Positions 7,392 through 15,509 of a stretch of DNA of 15,509 bases are shown in pieces. Source of the stretch: an uncultured Eubacteriales bacterium (GTDB taxonomy: Bacteria > Bacillota > Clostridia > Oscillospirales > Butyricicoccaceae); NCBI GenBank assembly GCA_900555855.1, contig USML01000041.1, forward strand, positions 1 through 15,509. Reading direction: 5' to 3'. The position numbers and the translations under genes are program-made. Below the pieces are notes generated by a model. The model searched no databases and was not told where the DNA came from. It saw nothing but the letters and a program-made list of their open reading frames with translations. How positions within the stretch are numbered: position 1 is the first letter of the stretch; each line of letters opens with the position of its first letter.

Positions 7392-7420
7392 ATTATAGTG
7401 AATACCTGACTGCTTGTCAA
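7392..7420 (-). promoter_or_regulatory. Perfect-consensus SigA promoter for the ligase-like gene
   Basis: On the minus strand TTGACA (7415-7420), a 17-nt spacer and TATAAT (7392-7397) match the vegetative consensus exactly. The predicted start of transcription, near 7385, leaves a leader of about 34 nt. Confidence 0.9.
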
Positions 7421-7421
7421 T

Positions 7422-7439
7422 GCGGAGCGACCGCTCCGC
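7422..7439. promoter_or_regulatory. 8-bp inverted repeat in the divergent promoter region
   Basis: An inverted repeat (7422-7429/7432-7439, 2-nt centre) lies 1 nt upstream of the minus-strand -35 box and 7 nt before the murJ ribosome binding site. It could be an operator or an RNA hairpin near the translation start of the flippase gene. Either role is inference. Confidence 0.4.
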
Positions 7440-7459
7440 CAGAGAAAAGGAGTTTTCCC

Positions 7460-8986
7460 ATGAGGTCTGACGAGAAAGCCGTCCGGGCCATCACCGGCGT
7501 GACGGCCGTGATGCTGGCGGCCAAGCTGCTGGCGGTGCTGCGCAACATTCTGCAGGCCCGCGCCTTTGGCGCAGGACCGGAGATGGACCTGTTCACGCTG
7601 GCCAACAATTATTCCGTCTCCCTGTTTACCACGGTGGCCCACGCCTTCTGCGTGGCCGCCGTGCCCATTTTCTCCCAGGGGCTCCGCCGGAGCCGGGAGG
7701 AGGGCTTTGCGGCGGCCAACCGGCTGATCTCCACGGCCATGACCTGCTGCCTGGGGCTGACGCTGCTGCTGGAGGGGCTGAACCTGACGGGGCTGCCCGC
7801 GCTGCTGGCGGGAGAGGGCGCGCCGCTGTTTCGCCGGTGCTTCGGGGCGCTTTTGCCGGCGCTGCCCGTGATCCTGTTCACCTATCTGCTGCTGGCGCTT
7901 TTGCAGTCGCTGGAGCATTATGCCCTGCAGGGCTCGCTGAGCCTGCTTTACAGCCTGGCGCTGTGCGCCGTTTTGGCGCTGGCGGGAGACAGGCTCTCCC
8001 TGCCGGGCTTTGCCCTGCTGACGGCGGTGGGCTGGCTGCTGCAGCTCTGCATGCTGCTGCCCGCAGCGAAACGGGAGCGCTACCGCTTCCGCTTTACGCC
8101 GGATTTCCGGATGCCCGAGCTGCGGGACTTTGCCCGCACCGGCCTGACCACCGTGGTCACCTCCGCCGCCTTTCTGTTTTGCTATCTGCTGAACAGCCAT
8201 TTTGCCGCAGGCTTCGGCAGCGGCGCCGTCAGCGCCTTTTATTATGCGGACAAACTCTATGAGCCGCTGACCACCACGCTGATCTACAGCGTCAGCATCG
8301 TCATGTTCCCCCGCTTCAGCCAGAAGCAGGCCCAGCTCCCCGATAAGGAATACCGGCAGTATGTGGTCTATGTGGTGAAAAACACGCTGCTGCTGATCCT
8401 TCCCGTTTCGCTGCTGTTTGCCGTGTTTGGGACGCCGGTGATCCGCGTTTTGTTTGAGGGCGGCAGCTTCACGCCGGAGGATACCCTCCTCACCGGCGGC
8501 ATCTTTTCCATGTATGCCCTTGGCATGGCGGGCTTTTTCATGCTGGATCTGCTGAGCAAGGCCTATTTTGCCATCTCCCGGCGGCTGACGCCGCTGCTGG
8601 TGTCGCTGGGCGCCATCGGCCTGTGCGCCGTCTCCGGGACGGTATGCCGGGCGGTCTGGCCCCGGGAGCCGCGGCTGCTGGCGGCGGGGACCTCGATCTC
8701 CCTGCTGGCGGGCGGGCTGGTGCTTTATGTGCGCTTTGCCCGGCAGGCCGGGCTGCGTCTGCCCGGCAAGCAGCTTTTCTGGGGAACGGCGCTTTCGCTG
8801 GCCATGGGAGCCGGCGTCTGGGCGCTGGGCGCCCGGCTGATCCCGGCCGGCTGCTCCAAGCCCACGCTGGTGCTGCTGTGCGGCGGGCTGGGCGCGCTGG
8901 GGCTGCTGTGCTATCTGCTGCTCATGGGCGAGATGGTGCCCACGGGAGAGATCCTGCGGGCGCTTTTGCGGAGGAAACGGTCATGA
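7460..8986 (+). CDS. MurJ/MviN-family lipid-linked glycan flippase
   Basis: The 508-residue, about 14-TM protein belongs to the MurJ (MviN) branch of the MOP superfamily, which flips lipid II or other undecaprenyl-linked glycans across the membrane. Telling segments are the N-terminal RNILQARAFGAGPEMDLF (28-45), which matches the family's early helix-loop pattern, and VLFEGGSFTPEDT (330-342) followed by SKAYFAISRRLTP (366-378), both strongly MurJ-like. The start at 7460 has AAGGAG with a 7-nt spacer; the open frame continues far upstream but only as antisense of the ligase gene. Its stop overlaps the next start in ATGA, so the two proteins are probably translationally coupled. No peptidoglycan genes are near, and the ligase-like neighbour suggests that its cargo may be an accessory polymer rather than lipid II. 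That cannot be settled here, so no symbol is given. Confidence 0.88.
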   Translation: MRSDEKAVRAITGVTAVMLAAKLLAVLRNILQARAFGAGPEMDLFTLANNYSVSLFTTVAHAFCVAAVPIFSQGLRRSREEGFAAANRLISTAMTCCLGLTLLLEGLNLTGLPALLAGEGAPLFRRCFGALLPALPVILFTYLLLALLQSLEHYALQGSLSLLYSLALCAVLALAGDRLSLPGFALLTAVGWLLQLCMLLPAAKRERYRFRFTPDFRMPELRDFARTGLTTVVTSAAFLFCYLLNSHFAAGFGSGAVSAFYYADKLYEPLTTTLIYSVSIVMFPRFSQKQAQLPDKEYRQYVVYVVKNTLLLILPVSLLFAVFGTPVIRVLFEGGSFTPEDTLLTGGIFSMYALGMAGFFMLDLLSKAYFAISRRLTPLLVSLGAIGLCAVSGTVCRAVWPREPRLLAAGTSISLLAGGLVLYVRFARQAGLRLPGKQLFWGTALSLAMGAGVWALGARLIPAGCSKPTLVLLCGGLGALGLLCYLLLMGEMVPTGEILRALLRRKRS

Positions 8987-10572
8987 AACAGAACATCAAG
9001 GCTTCGCTCCCCCTGCGGGCCATGCTGCTCTGCGGGCTTTTGGCCTCGCTGCTGCTGCTTGGCCTGCGCTTTGCCGGCGAGCGGCGGGAAACGCAGGTGG
9101 CCGCGGCCATCCGCTGGAGCGACGCCCAGACCCTTTCCCAGAAGGCGGGCCTTTCCACGGAGCAATGGCTCCGGCCGCTGCGGGCGGCGGGGCTGCAATA
9201 TTTGATGCTGGACCGGGAGCCGGACGCCGCGCTGCTCCGGCTCATGGAGCAGCTGGGCCTGGCCTACGGCGGCGACGGGACGGCGCTGGGCGGCTGCGCC
9301 TTTGTGCTTCCCCGGGCGGGCGCGCCGCTGACGGAGCGCTTTGCGCCGCTGGCGCTGGCGGAGGATCTGACCCGGCGGGATGTGCTCCGGCCGGCGGAGT
9401 TTGACCCGGAGGGCTGGACGGGCCTTTGCGTCAGGGCGCTGTATCTTTATCCCTCCTATGCCGATCGCTGCACGGCGGAGGACGGCACGCAGCCGGTGGA
9501 GGATCTGCTTTGCCGGGCGGTGCTGGACCGGGGGATGCGGCTTTTGCTCCTGACGCCCCTTTCCCGGGGGCAGGAGCCTCCCCTTTCCGACCCGGAGGCC
9601 TATGCCGCGCTGCTCTCCGGCGTTTCCGCCCGTCTGGCGGCCCGGGGGCTGACGCTGGGTCAGGGCTTTTCCTGCGTTCAGGCCGAAACGCGCCTGCCCC
9701 TCTGCTGGGCGGCCTTTTGGCTGACGGCGGCCCTCTGGATCGGGCTGGCGGAGACGCTGCTGCCCCGGCTGCGGCAGTGGGAGAGCTGGCTTTGCCTGGC
9801 GGCGGCGGTGCTGAGCGGGGCGCTGCTCTGGTGGCGGCCTGTGCCGGCGCTGAAGCTTTTTGCCCTGCTGTGTGCCATAAGCTTTCCCCTGTGGCTGGCG
9901 CTTGCGCTGGCAAGGGCCCTTTCCGCCCCGAAAAAAGGCCCCGTCTGGCGTCTGGCGCTGGGCGGGCTGGCGGCGGTGCTGGGCTGGAGCCTTTTGGGCG
10001 GGCTGAGCGTTTCCGCCCTGCTCTCCGCCCGGAGCTTTGCCCTGGGCTGCACGGTGTTTTCCGGCGTTAAGCTGGCCCAGGGCGTGCCGCTGCTGGCGGC
10101 GCTGGGCGGGCTGGCCTGGGGCCTGCGCGGGGAGCTGAAGCAGGCCGGTCTGCGCCGGGCGATCCCGGTGGCGGCGCTGCTGGCGCTGGCGGGGGTGCTG
10201 GTTGCCGTCCGCTCCGGCGATTCCGCCCTGAGCCTGCGGCCGGAGGAGGCGCTGCGCCTCTGGCTGGAGCGGACGCTCTATGTGCGTCCCCGCACCAAGG
10301 AGCTGCTGGCGGGCGTTCCCTGCGCTTTGTGTCTGCTGCCCGCGCTGCAAGGCAAAAAGCAGCCCTGGCTTTGCCTTGCGGTGGGGCTGGGGGTCTGTCT
10401 GGAGTGCGTCTCCGTGGTAAACACCTTCTGCCACGGGACGGCGCCGCTATGGTCGTCGCTGGTGCGGACGCTGCTGGCGGCGGGGCTGGGGCTGCTGCCC
10501 GGCGCTGTGCTGCTGCTTTTGCTGCTTTTGCGCAGAGGGCGCGCCTTTGGCGCACAGCGGCCCCGGAGCTGA
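8983..10572 (+). CDS. DUF5693-like polytopic membrane protein
   Basis: This protein has 529 residues. A single N-terminal helix (about 10-30) is followed by an extracytoplasmic-looking domain of about 200 residues. That domain opens with an RRETQVAAAIRWSD segment (34-47) and contains LSTEQWLRPLRAAGLQYLML (57-76). From about 240 to the C-terminus there are roughly 8-9 hydrophobic helices, with a conserved-looking RPRTKELLAG segment late in the protein. This layout matches my recollection of the uncharacterised DUF5693 family of Clostridia, often near envelope-polysaccharide genes. The start codon overlaps the stop of the flippase gene by 4 nt and has GGAGG 8 nt upstream. The extracytoplasmic domain plus membrane part suggests a partner in envelope glycan export, but no catalytic motif is recognisable. 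No terminator follows before the cupin promoter. Confidence 0.8.
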   Translation: MKQNIKASLPLRAMLLCGLLASLLLLGLRFAGERRETQVAAAIRWSDAQTLSQKAGLSTEQWLRPLRAAGLQYLMLDREPDAALLRLMEQLGLAYGGDGTALGGCAFVLPRAGAPLTERFAPLALAEDLTRRDVLRPAEFDPEGWTGLCVRALYLYPSYADRCTAEDGTQPVEDLLCRAVLDRGMRLLLLTPLSRGQEPPLSDPEAYAALLSGVSARLAARGLTLGQGFSCVQAETRLPLCWAAFWLTAALWIGLAETLLPRLRQWESWLCLAAAVLSGALLWWRPVPALKLFALLCAISFPLWLALALARALSAPKKGPVWRLALGGLAAVLGWSLLGGLSVSALLSARSFALGCTVFSGVKLAQGVPLLAALGGLAWGLRGELKQAGLRRAIPVAALLALAGVLVAVRSGDSALSLRPEEALRLWLERTLYVRPRTKELLAGVPCALCLLPALQGKKQPWLCLAVGLGVCLECVSVVNTFCHGTAPLWSSLVRTLLAAGLGLLPGAVLLLLLLLRRGRAFGAQRPRS

Positions 10573-10582
10573 GCGCCGCCCC

Positions 10583-10611
10583 TTGACGGCGGAGCCGGGC
10601 CGTGCTATCAT
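10583..10611 (+). promoter_or_regulatory. Extended -10 SigA promoter of the cupin gene
   Basis: TTGACG (10583-10588), a 17-nt spacer and TATCAT (10606-10611) preceded by TG at 10603-10604 form a good extended -10 promoter. The leader to ATG at 10638 is about 20 nt. Confidence 0.75.
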
Positions 10612-10637
10612 GCAGACAAAAAAAGGAGGGCTTTTTT

Positions 10638-10994
10638 ATGGTGATCCGCAAGGAGGACCAGCGCCTGCAGGTGCGGGACAACATCCGCGGCGGGCAGGGA
10701 CGGCTGGAGAACCGGCACATTCTGGAGCCGGAGCAGATGTTTGACAGCGCCTCGCTGCTGACGGAGTTTTTCTTCGATCCCGGCGACAGCATCGGCCCCC
10801 ATGTCCACGATACCGACGCGGAGGTCTATTATGTGCTGGAGGGAGAGCTGACGCTGACGGAAAACGGGAAGGACTTCGTCCTCCGGCCCGGCGACGCGTC
10901 CTACGCCCATTCCGGCACGGCCCACAGCATTCAAAACCGCTCTCAGGCCCCTGCACGGATGCTGGCGCTGATCCTCAACATCCATCAAAAATAA
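10638..10994 (+). CDS. Small single-domain cupin protein
   Basis: The 118-residue protein is one cupin barrel. Motif 1 is complete: G53, H55, H57, E62 and G69 with family spacing. Motif 2 shows PGD (84-86), H91 and H96 with N100. H55, H57, E62 and one of H91/H96 would bind a divalent metal. Such proteins may be isomerases, dioxygenases or sensors; the substrate is not predictable. The start at 10638 has AAGGAGG with an 8-nt spacer, better than an in-frame ATG at 10602 that falls inside the promoter spacer. The gene stands alone between its own promoter and terminator, so it is likely regulated independently of the glycan genes before it. Confidence 0.9.
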   Translation: MVIRKEDQRLQVRDNIRGGQGRLENRHILEPEQMFDSASLLTEFFFDPGDSIGPHVHDTDAEVYYVLEGELTLTENGKDFVLRPGDASYAHSGTAHSIQNRSQAPARMLALILNIHQK

Positions 10995-11002
10995 CAGAAA
11001 CA

Positions 11003-11028
11003 AGCCGCCCCCGGAGGGGCGGCTTTTT
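11003..11028 (+). terminator. Intrinsic terminator after the cupin gene
   Basis: A perfect 9-bp stem (11003-11011/11016-11024) with a 4-nt loop runs into TTTTT (11024-11028). On the minus strand it lies 12 nt after the DUF11 gene's stop and is followed by a looser T-rich stretch, so it may serve both genes. Confidence 0.9.
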
Positions 11029-11039
11029 GCTGCTTCTGC

Positions 11040-11894
11040 TCAGAGCGTGCCGGTCACGGTGACGGTGGTGACGCCGGGCGTAAGGCTCCAGAGGCCGGTG
11101 GCGGCGTTCTGGGTATAGGCGGCGGCGGGGACGGTGAGCCGGCCGGCCACGGTGGCAAAGGCGCCGGTGGCGGCGTTGTAGGTGTAATTGCCGGCGGCGG
11201 GCCAGGCGCTGCCGTTGAGGGTGACGGAAAGATCGCTGAGGGGCGGCGTAAAGGTATCGCTGAGGACGATGCCCGCCGCGGCGTCGGCGGCCTCACTGCC
11301 GGCGTTTTCCAGCGTGAAGGTATAGGTGACCTGGTCGTTTTCCACCACGGTGGTGGGGTTCAGGGCCTTGAGGATGGTCAGGGCGGGGCCCTGGGCCATG
11401 GTGACGGTCTCCTGGGCGGTGAGCGGCGCGGTGAGGCCGCTGCCGGTGAGGGTGGCCGTATTGGTGAGGGCGGCTGCCGTGCCCAGCGGCGCATAGGAAT
11501 TGACCCTGGCCCGGTAGACCAGCGTAACGCTGCCGCCGGCGGGGACGCTCAGCCCGCTGATGACCAGAGGCGGGCCGGCGGTAACGGCAGGGGCGGGCTG
11601 GGGCACGCCGTTGCTATCATAGAGCACGGGGTCTCCCGTAAAGGTCAGGGGAGTCACCGTGCCGGAACCGAAGGCATAGGCGCCCAGCGTATCCGTCACG
11701 GTGAGGCCCGTGAAGGCGGCGGCGCCGGAATTGCGGATGGTGACCACATAGGTGATGATATCCCCGGGACGGTAGGTCTGGGGGGTGGCGGCCTTCCGAA
11801 GCTCCAGCACCTGGGTGATGGTGCCGGTGACGATATTGGAATTGGCGGTAAGGCCGTTATAGGAAAGGGTCGCCTGATTGGTGAATTGTGCCAT
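11040..11894 (-). CDS. DUF11-repeat protein, two Ig-like units, no signal peptide
   Basis: This 284-residue protein is rich in Thr, Ala, Val and Gly. A short opening beta segment (FTNQATLSYNG, 4-14) leads into two DUF11-type beta-sandwich units. Unit one (about 28-150) contains YRPGDIITYVVTIRNSG; unit two (about 170-284) contains VVENDQVTYTFTLENAGS. Both carry the family's (D/N)-x-(V/I)-T-Y-x-(V/F)-T-(I/L)-x-N core. There is no signal peptide, transmembrane helix or sortase motif, so export by the usual route is not indicated. A spore-surface or intracellular structural role is possible and fits an endospore former, but this is inference. AAAGGAG lies 11 nt before the ATG, a longer spacer than at other genes here. 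No convincing SigA promoter was found. The two repeats are diverged, so a recent tandem duplication is unlikely. Confidence 0.85.
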   Translation of the reverse strand: MAQFTNQATLSYNGLTANSNIVTGTITQVLELRKAATPQTYRPGDIITYVVTIRNSGAAAFTGLTVTDTLGAYAFGSGTVTPLTFTGDPVLYDSNGVPQPAPAVTAGPPLVISGLSVPAGGSVTLVYRARVNSYAPLGTAAALTNTATLTGSGLTAPLTAQETVTMAQGPALTILKALNPTTVVENDQVTYTFTLENAGSEAADAAAGIVLSDTFTPPLSDLSVTLNGSAWPAAGNYTYNAATGAFATVAGRLTVPAAAYTQNAATGLWSLTPGVTTVTVTGTL

Positions 11895-12003
11895 GAAATG
11901 ACCTGCTCCTTTCAGAGGGCCGCAGGAAAAACCCGGCGGCTGGCGGGTAAATATCCCCGCACTCCATTTCTATGCCGGCGGCGGAGCGCGGGTGCGCGCG
12001 GCA

Positions 12004-12065
12004 AAAACTTTCGTTGTTTACACTTAATTTGCAATTAAAATTATATAAACCTATTGACAAGTTTT
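12004..12065. promoter_or_regulatory. AT-rich operator-like region before the RHH gene
   Basis: This stretch is strikingly AT-rich for the window. It holds a perfect 6-bp inverted repeat with 3-nt centre (12024-12029/12033-12038) 15 nt upstream of the -35 box. It also holds a separated 7-bp inverted pair, AAAACTT (12004-12010) and AAGTTTT (12059-12065), the second overlapping the promoter. RHH proteins often bind such short repeats in their own promoters, so autoregulation is a reasonable guess. It is also the intergenic space for the divergent DUF11 gene. Confidence 0.4.
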
Positions 12066-12082
12066 AAGCGCGGTGATAGAAT
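12054..12082 (+). promoter_or_regulatory. SigA promoter of the RHH gene (and perhaps clpB)
   Basis: TTGACA (12054-12059), a 17-nt spacer and TAGAAT (12077-12082) preceded by TG at 12074-12075 form a near-consensus extended promoter. AAGGAGG follows at 12097-12103 and ATG at 12111. Confidence 0.85.
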
Positions 12083-12110
12083 AGCAGTAAAGCCAAAAGG
12101 AGGCGACAGC

Positions 12111-12746
12111 ATGAGCAAAAGTGTATATTCCATCGTTCTTTCCGACGATGTGGTGCGGGAGGTGGACCGGGAGGCCTATGCCAACGGCCTGAGCCGCTCC
12201 GCCATGATCAACCGTCTGCTGGCGGAGGCTGTCTCTTATGTGACGCCGGAGATGCGCATGCGGGAGATCTTCGGGCAGGTGGAGCGCCTGCTCACCGGCG
12301 GCGGCGTGTTTCAAACGCTGCTGCAGCCCTCGGAAAGCATGATGAGCCTGCGCTCGGCGCTCAGCTATAAATATAATCCCACCGTGCGCTACAGCGTGGA
12401 GCTGGATCCTGCCGCCCCGGGAGAGGGGACGCTGCGGGTCTCGCTGCGCAGCCAGAGCAGCGCCCTGCTGCTCTATCTGGGGCAGTTTTTCAAGCTCTGG
12501 TCCCGGATCGAGACCCACTACGCCGGGCAGCAGGACAGTCTGGTGGAGGACGGGCGCTTTGCCCGCCGGTTCCGCCTGCCCCAGGGCCTGGGCGATAAGG
12601 AGCAGGGCGCCGTTCTGGCGGCCTATATCCGGGCCATGCACGCCGGCATGAAGAGCTTTTTTAACCATCTGGACGACGGTCATCTGGCCGCTGTCACGGT
12701 GGAAAGGGTCTATCAGGATTATCTGAAGCAGTATCCGGCGCTGTGA
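12111..12746 (+). CDS. Ribbon-helix-helix protein with unknown C-terminal domain
   Basis: The protein has 211 residues. Residues 4-43 form a ribbon-helix-helix (CopG/Arc type) DNA-binding unit: a short beta strand YSIVL, a first helix (SDDVVREVDREAY), the turn GLSRS and a second helix (MINRLLAEAVSY). The remaining 165 or so residues are a mixed alpha/beta domain I do not recognise. It includes SLRSALSYKYNPTVRYSVEL (79-98) and two helix-rich parts. It has no TM segment, so it should act in the cytosol as a dimer on DNA. Its start has AAGGAGG with a 7-nt spacer and a strong promoter. clpB begins 81 nt downstream on the same strand with no T-tailed terminator between, so co-transcription and control of clpB are possible. 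No toxin gene accompanies it, arguing against a classical antitoxin. Confidence 0.82.
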   Translation: MSKSVYSIVLSDDVVREVDREAYANGLSRSAMINRLLAEAVSYVTPEMRMREIFGQVERLLTGGGVFQTLLQPSESMMSLRSALSYKYNPTVRYSVELDPAAPGEGTLRVSLRSQSSALLLYLGQFFKLWSRIETHYAGQQDSLVEDGRFARRFRLPQGLGDKEQGAVLAAYIRAMHAGMKSFFNHLDDGHLAAVTVERVYQDYLKQYPAL

Positions 12747-12771
12747 GCGCCCCGGGCGCCCTGCCCGAAAA

Positions 12772-12795
12772 GAAGTATAAAAAAGAAGCATAAAA
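12772..12795. repeat. Near-perfect tandem repeat in the clpB leader
   Basis: GAAGTATAAAA (12772-12782) and GAAGCATAAAA (12785-12795) differ by one base and start 13 nt apart. They lie in an A-rich stretch between the RHH gene and clpB. Each contains a possible -10-like element, but no good -35 box was found at the right distance. A protein-binding role is possible. Confidence 0.45.
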
Positions 12796-12827
12796 GAGAG
12801 CGTCTCGATTTAAGGGAGGTTTTGATT

Positions 12828-15425
<2,598 letters not shown>

Positions 15426-15436
15426 ACAAAGAAGAT

Positions 15437-15476
15437 GCGCCCCCGCAAGGCAGAGCCTTTGCGGGGGCGCTTTTTT
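15437..15476 (+). terminator. Strong intrinsic terminator after clpB
   Basis: A 15-bp GC-rich stem with a single bulged T (arms 15437-15451 and 15455-15470) and a 3-nt loop is followed by six T (15471-15476). It begins 12 nt after the clpB stop. The last 33 nt of the window show nothing further. Confidence 0.9.
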
Positions 15477-15509
15477 ATTGGAATCGCGCTGACAGGCGTT
15501 TCCCGTCCC

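Noticed and set aside
6119..7459. Long upstream extension of the flippase frame
   Set aside because: The extension is antisense to the ligase-like gene and reads as low-complexity His/Gln/Ala. The ribosome binding site and MurJ homology place the start at 7460.
8911..10434. 507-codon minus-strand frame opposite the DUF5693-like gene
   Set aside because: It is a Gln/Arg/Pro-rich low-complexity translation, antisense to a membrane protein with clear topology.
11960..11996. Possible sigma K-like promoter for the DUF11 gene (AC-N17-CATA on the minus strand)
   Set aside because: The -10 part fails the final TA of CATANNNTA, and AC is too short to be informative; not strong enough to list as a feature.
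11857..12060. 67-codon minus-strand frame upstream of the DUF11 gene
   Set aside because: It overlaps the DUF11 start in another frame, crosses the AT-rich promoter region, and has no ribosome binding site or domain.
12747..12759. GC palindrome just after the RHH stop as a terminator
   Set aside because: It has no following T run and cannot form a long stem with a usable loop, so it is not a convincing intrinsic terminator.

Overview
The window reads as chromosome from a GC-rich, endospore-forming, low-oxygen Firmicute, most likely a Clostridia member of the Oscillospiraceae type. The reasons are a complete spoIIE, strong AGGAGG-type ribosome binding sites, vegetative SigA-like promoters, and coding DNA that is visibly well above 60 % GC with heavy GC3 bias. 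The assignment to family level is inference; no rRNA or other marker lies in the window. No transposase, phage gene, CRISPR array, tRNA or rRNA is visible.

Layout, left to right. (1) 1-1351: a metal-dependent amidohydrolase of the imidazolonepropionase-like group, preceded by three back-to-back hairpins and closed by a strong terminator that can work in both directions. (2) 1383-3989, minus strand: spoIIE followed 57 nt later by a small tail-anchored protein with a TTG start; the two look like a sporulation operon. (3) 4160-5762: a 12-TM MFS/GPH-type sugar transporter with its own promoter, followed by a 58-residue AT-rich two-TM protein at 5586-5762. (4) 5763-7420: terminators and a minus-strand O-antigen-ligase-like membrane protein driven by a perfect-consensus SigA promoter. 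(5) 7460-10572: divergent from it, a MurJ/MviN-family flippase gene overlapping by 4 nt a DUF5693-like polytopic membrane protein. (6) 10583-11028: a compact single-gene cupin unit with promoter and terminator. (7) 11040-11894, minus strand: a DUF11-repeat protein without signal peptide. (8) 12054-15476: a ribbon-helix-helix (RHH) protein with a conserved-looking C-terminal domain, then clpB, then a strong terminator.

How the parts may work together: the divergent ligase / flippase / DUF5693 set suggests export and attachment of a lipid-linked envelope glycan. SpoIIE and the small membrane protein, perhaps also the DUF11 protein, point to sporulation. The RHH protein sits directly upstream of clpB with no CIRCE or CtsR operator visible, so it is a candidate regulator of that disaggregase. 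Most of the window is ordinary chromosomal content. The best candidates for something undescribed are the RHH-clpB pair, the spoIIE-linked small protein, the AT-rich 58-residue peptide and the flippase-DUF5693-ligase cluster.
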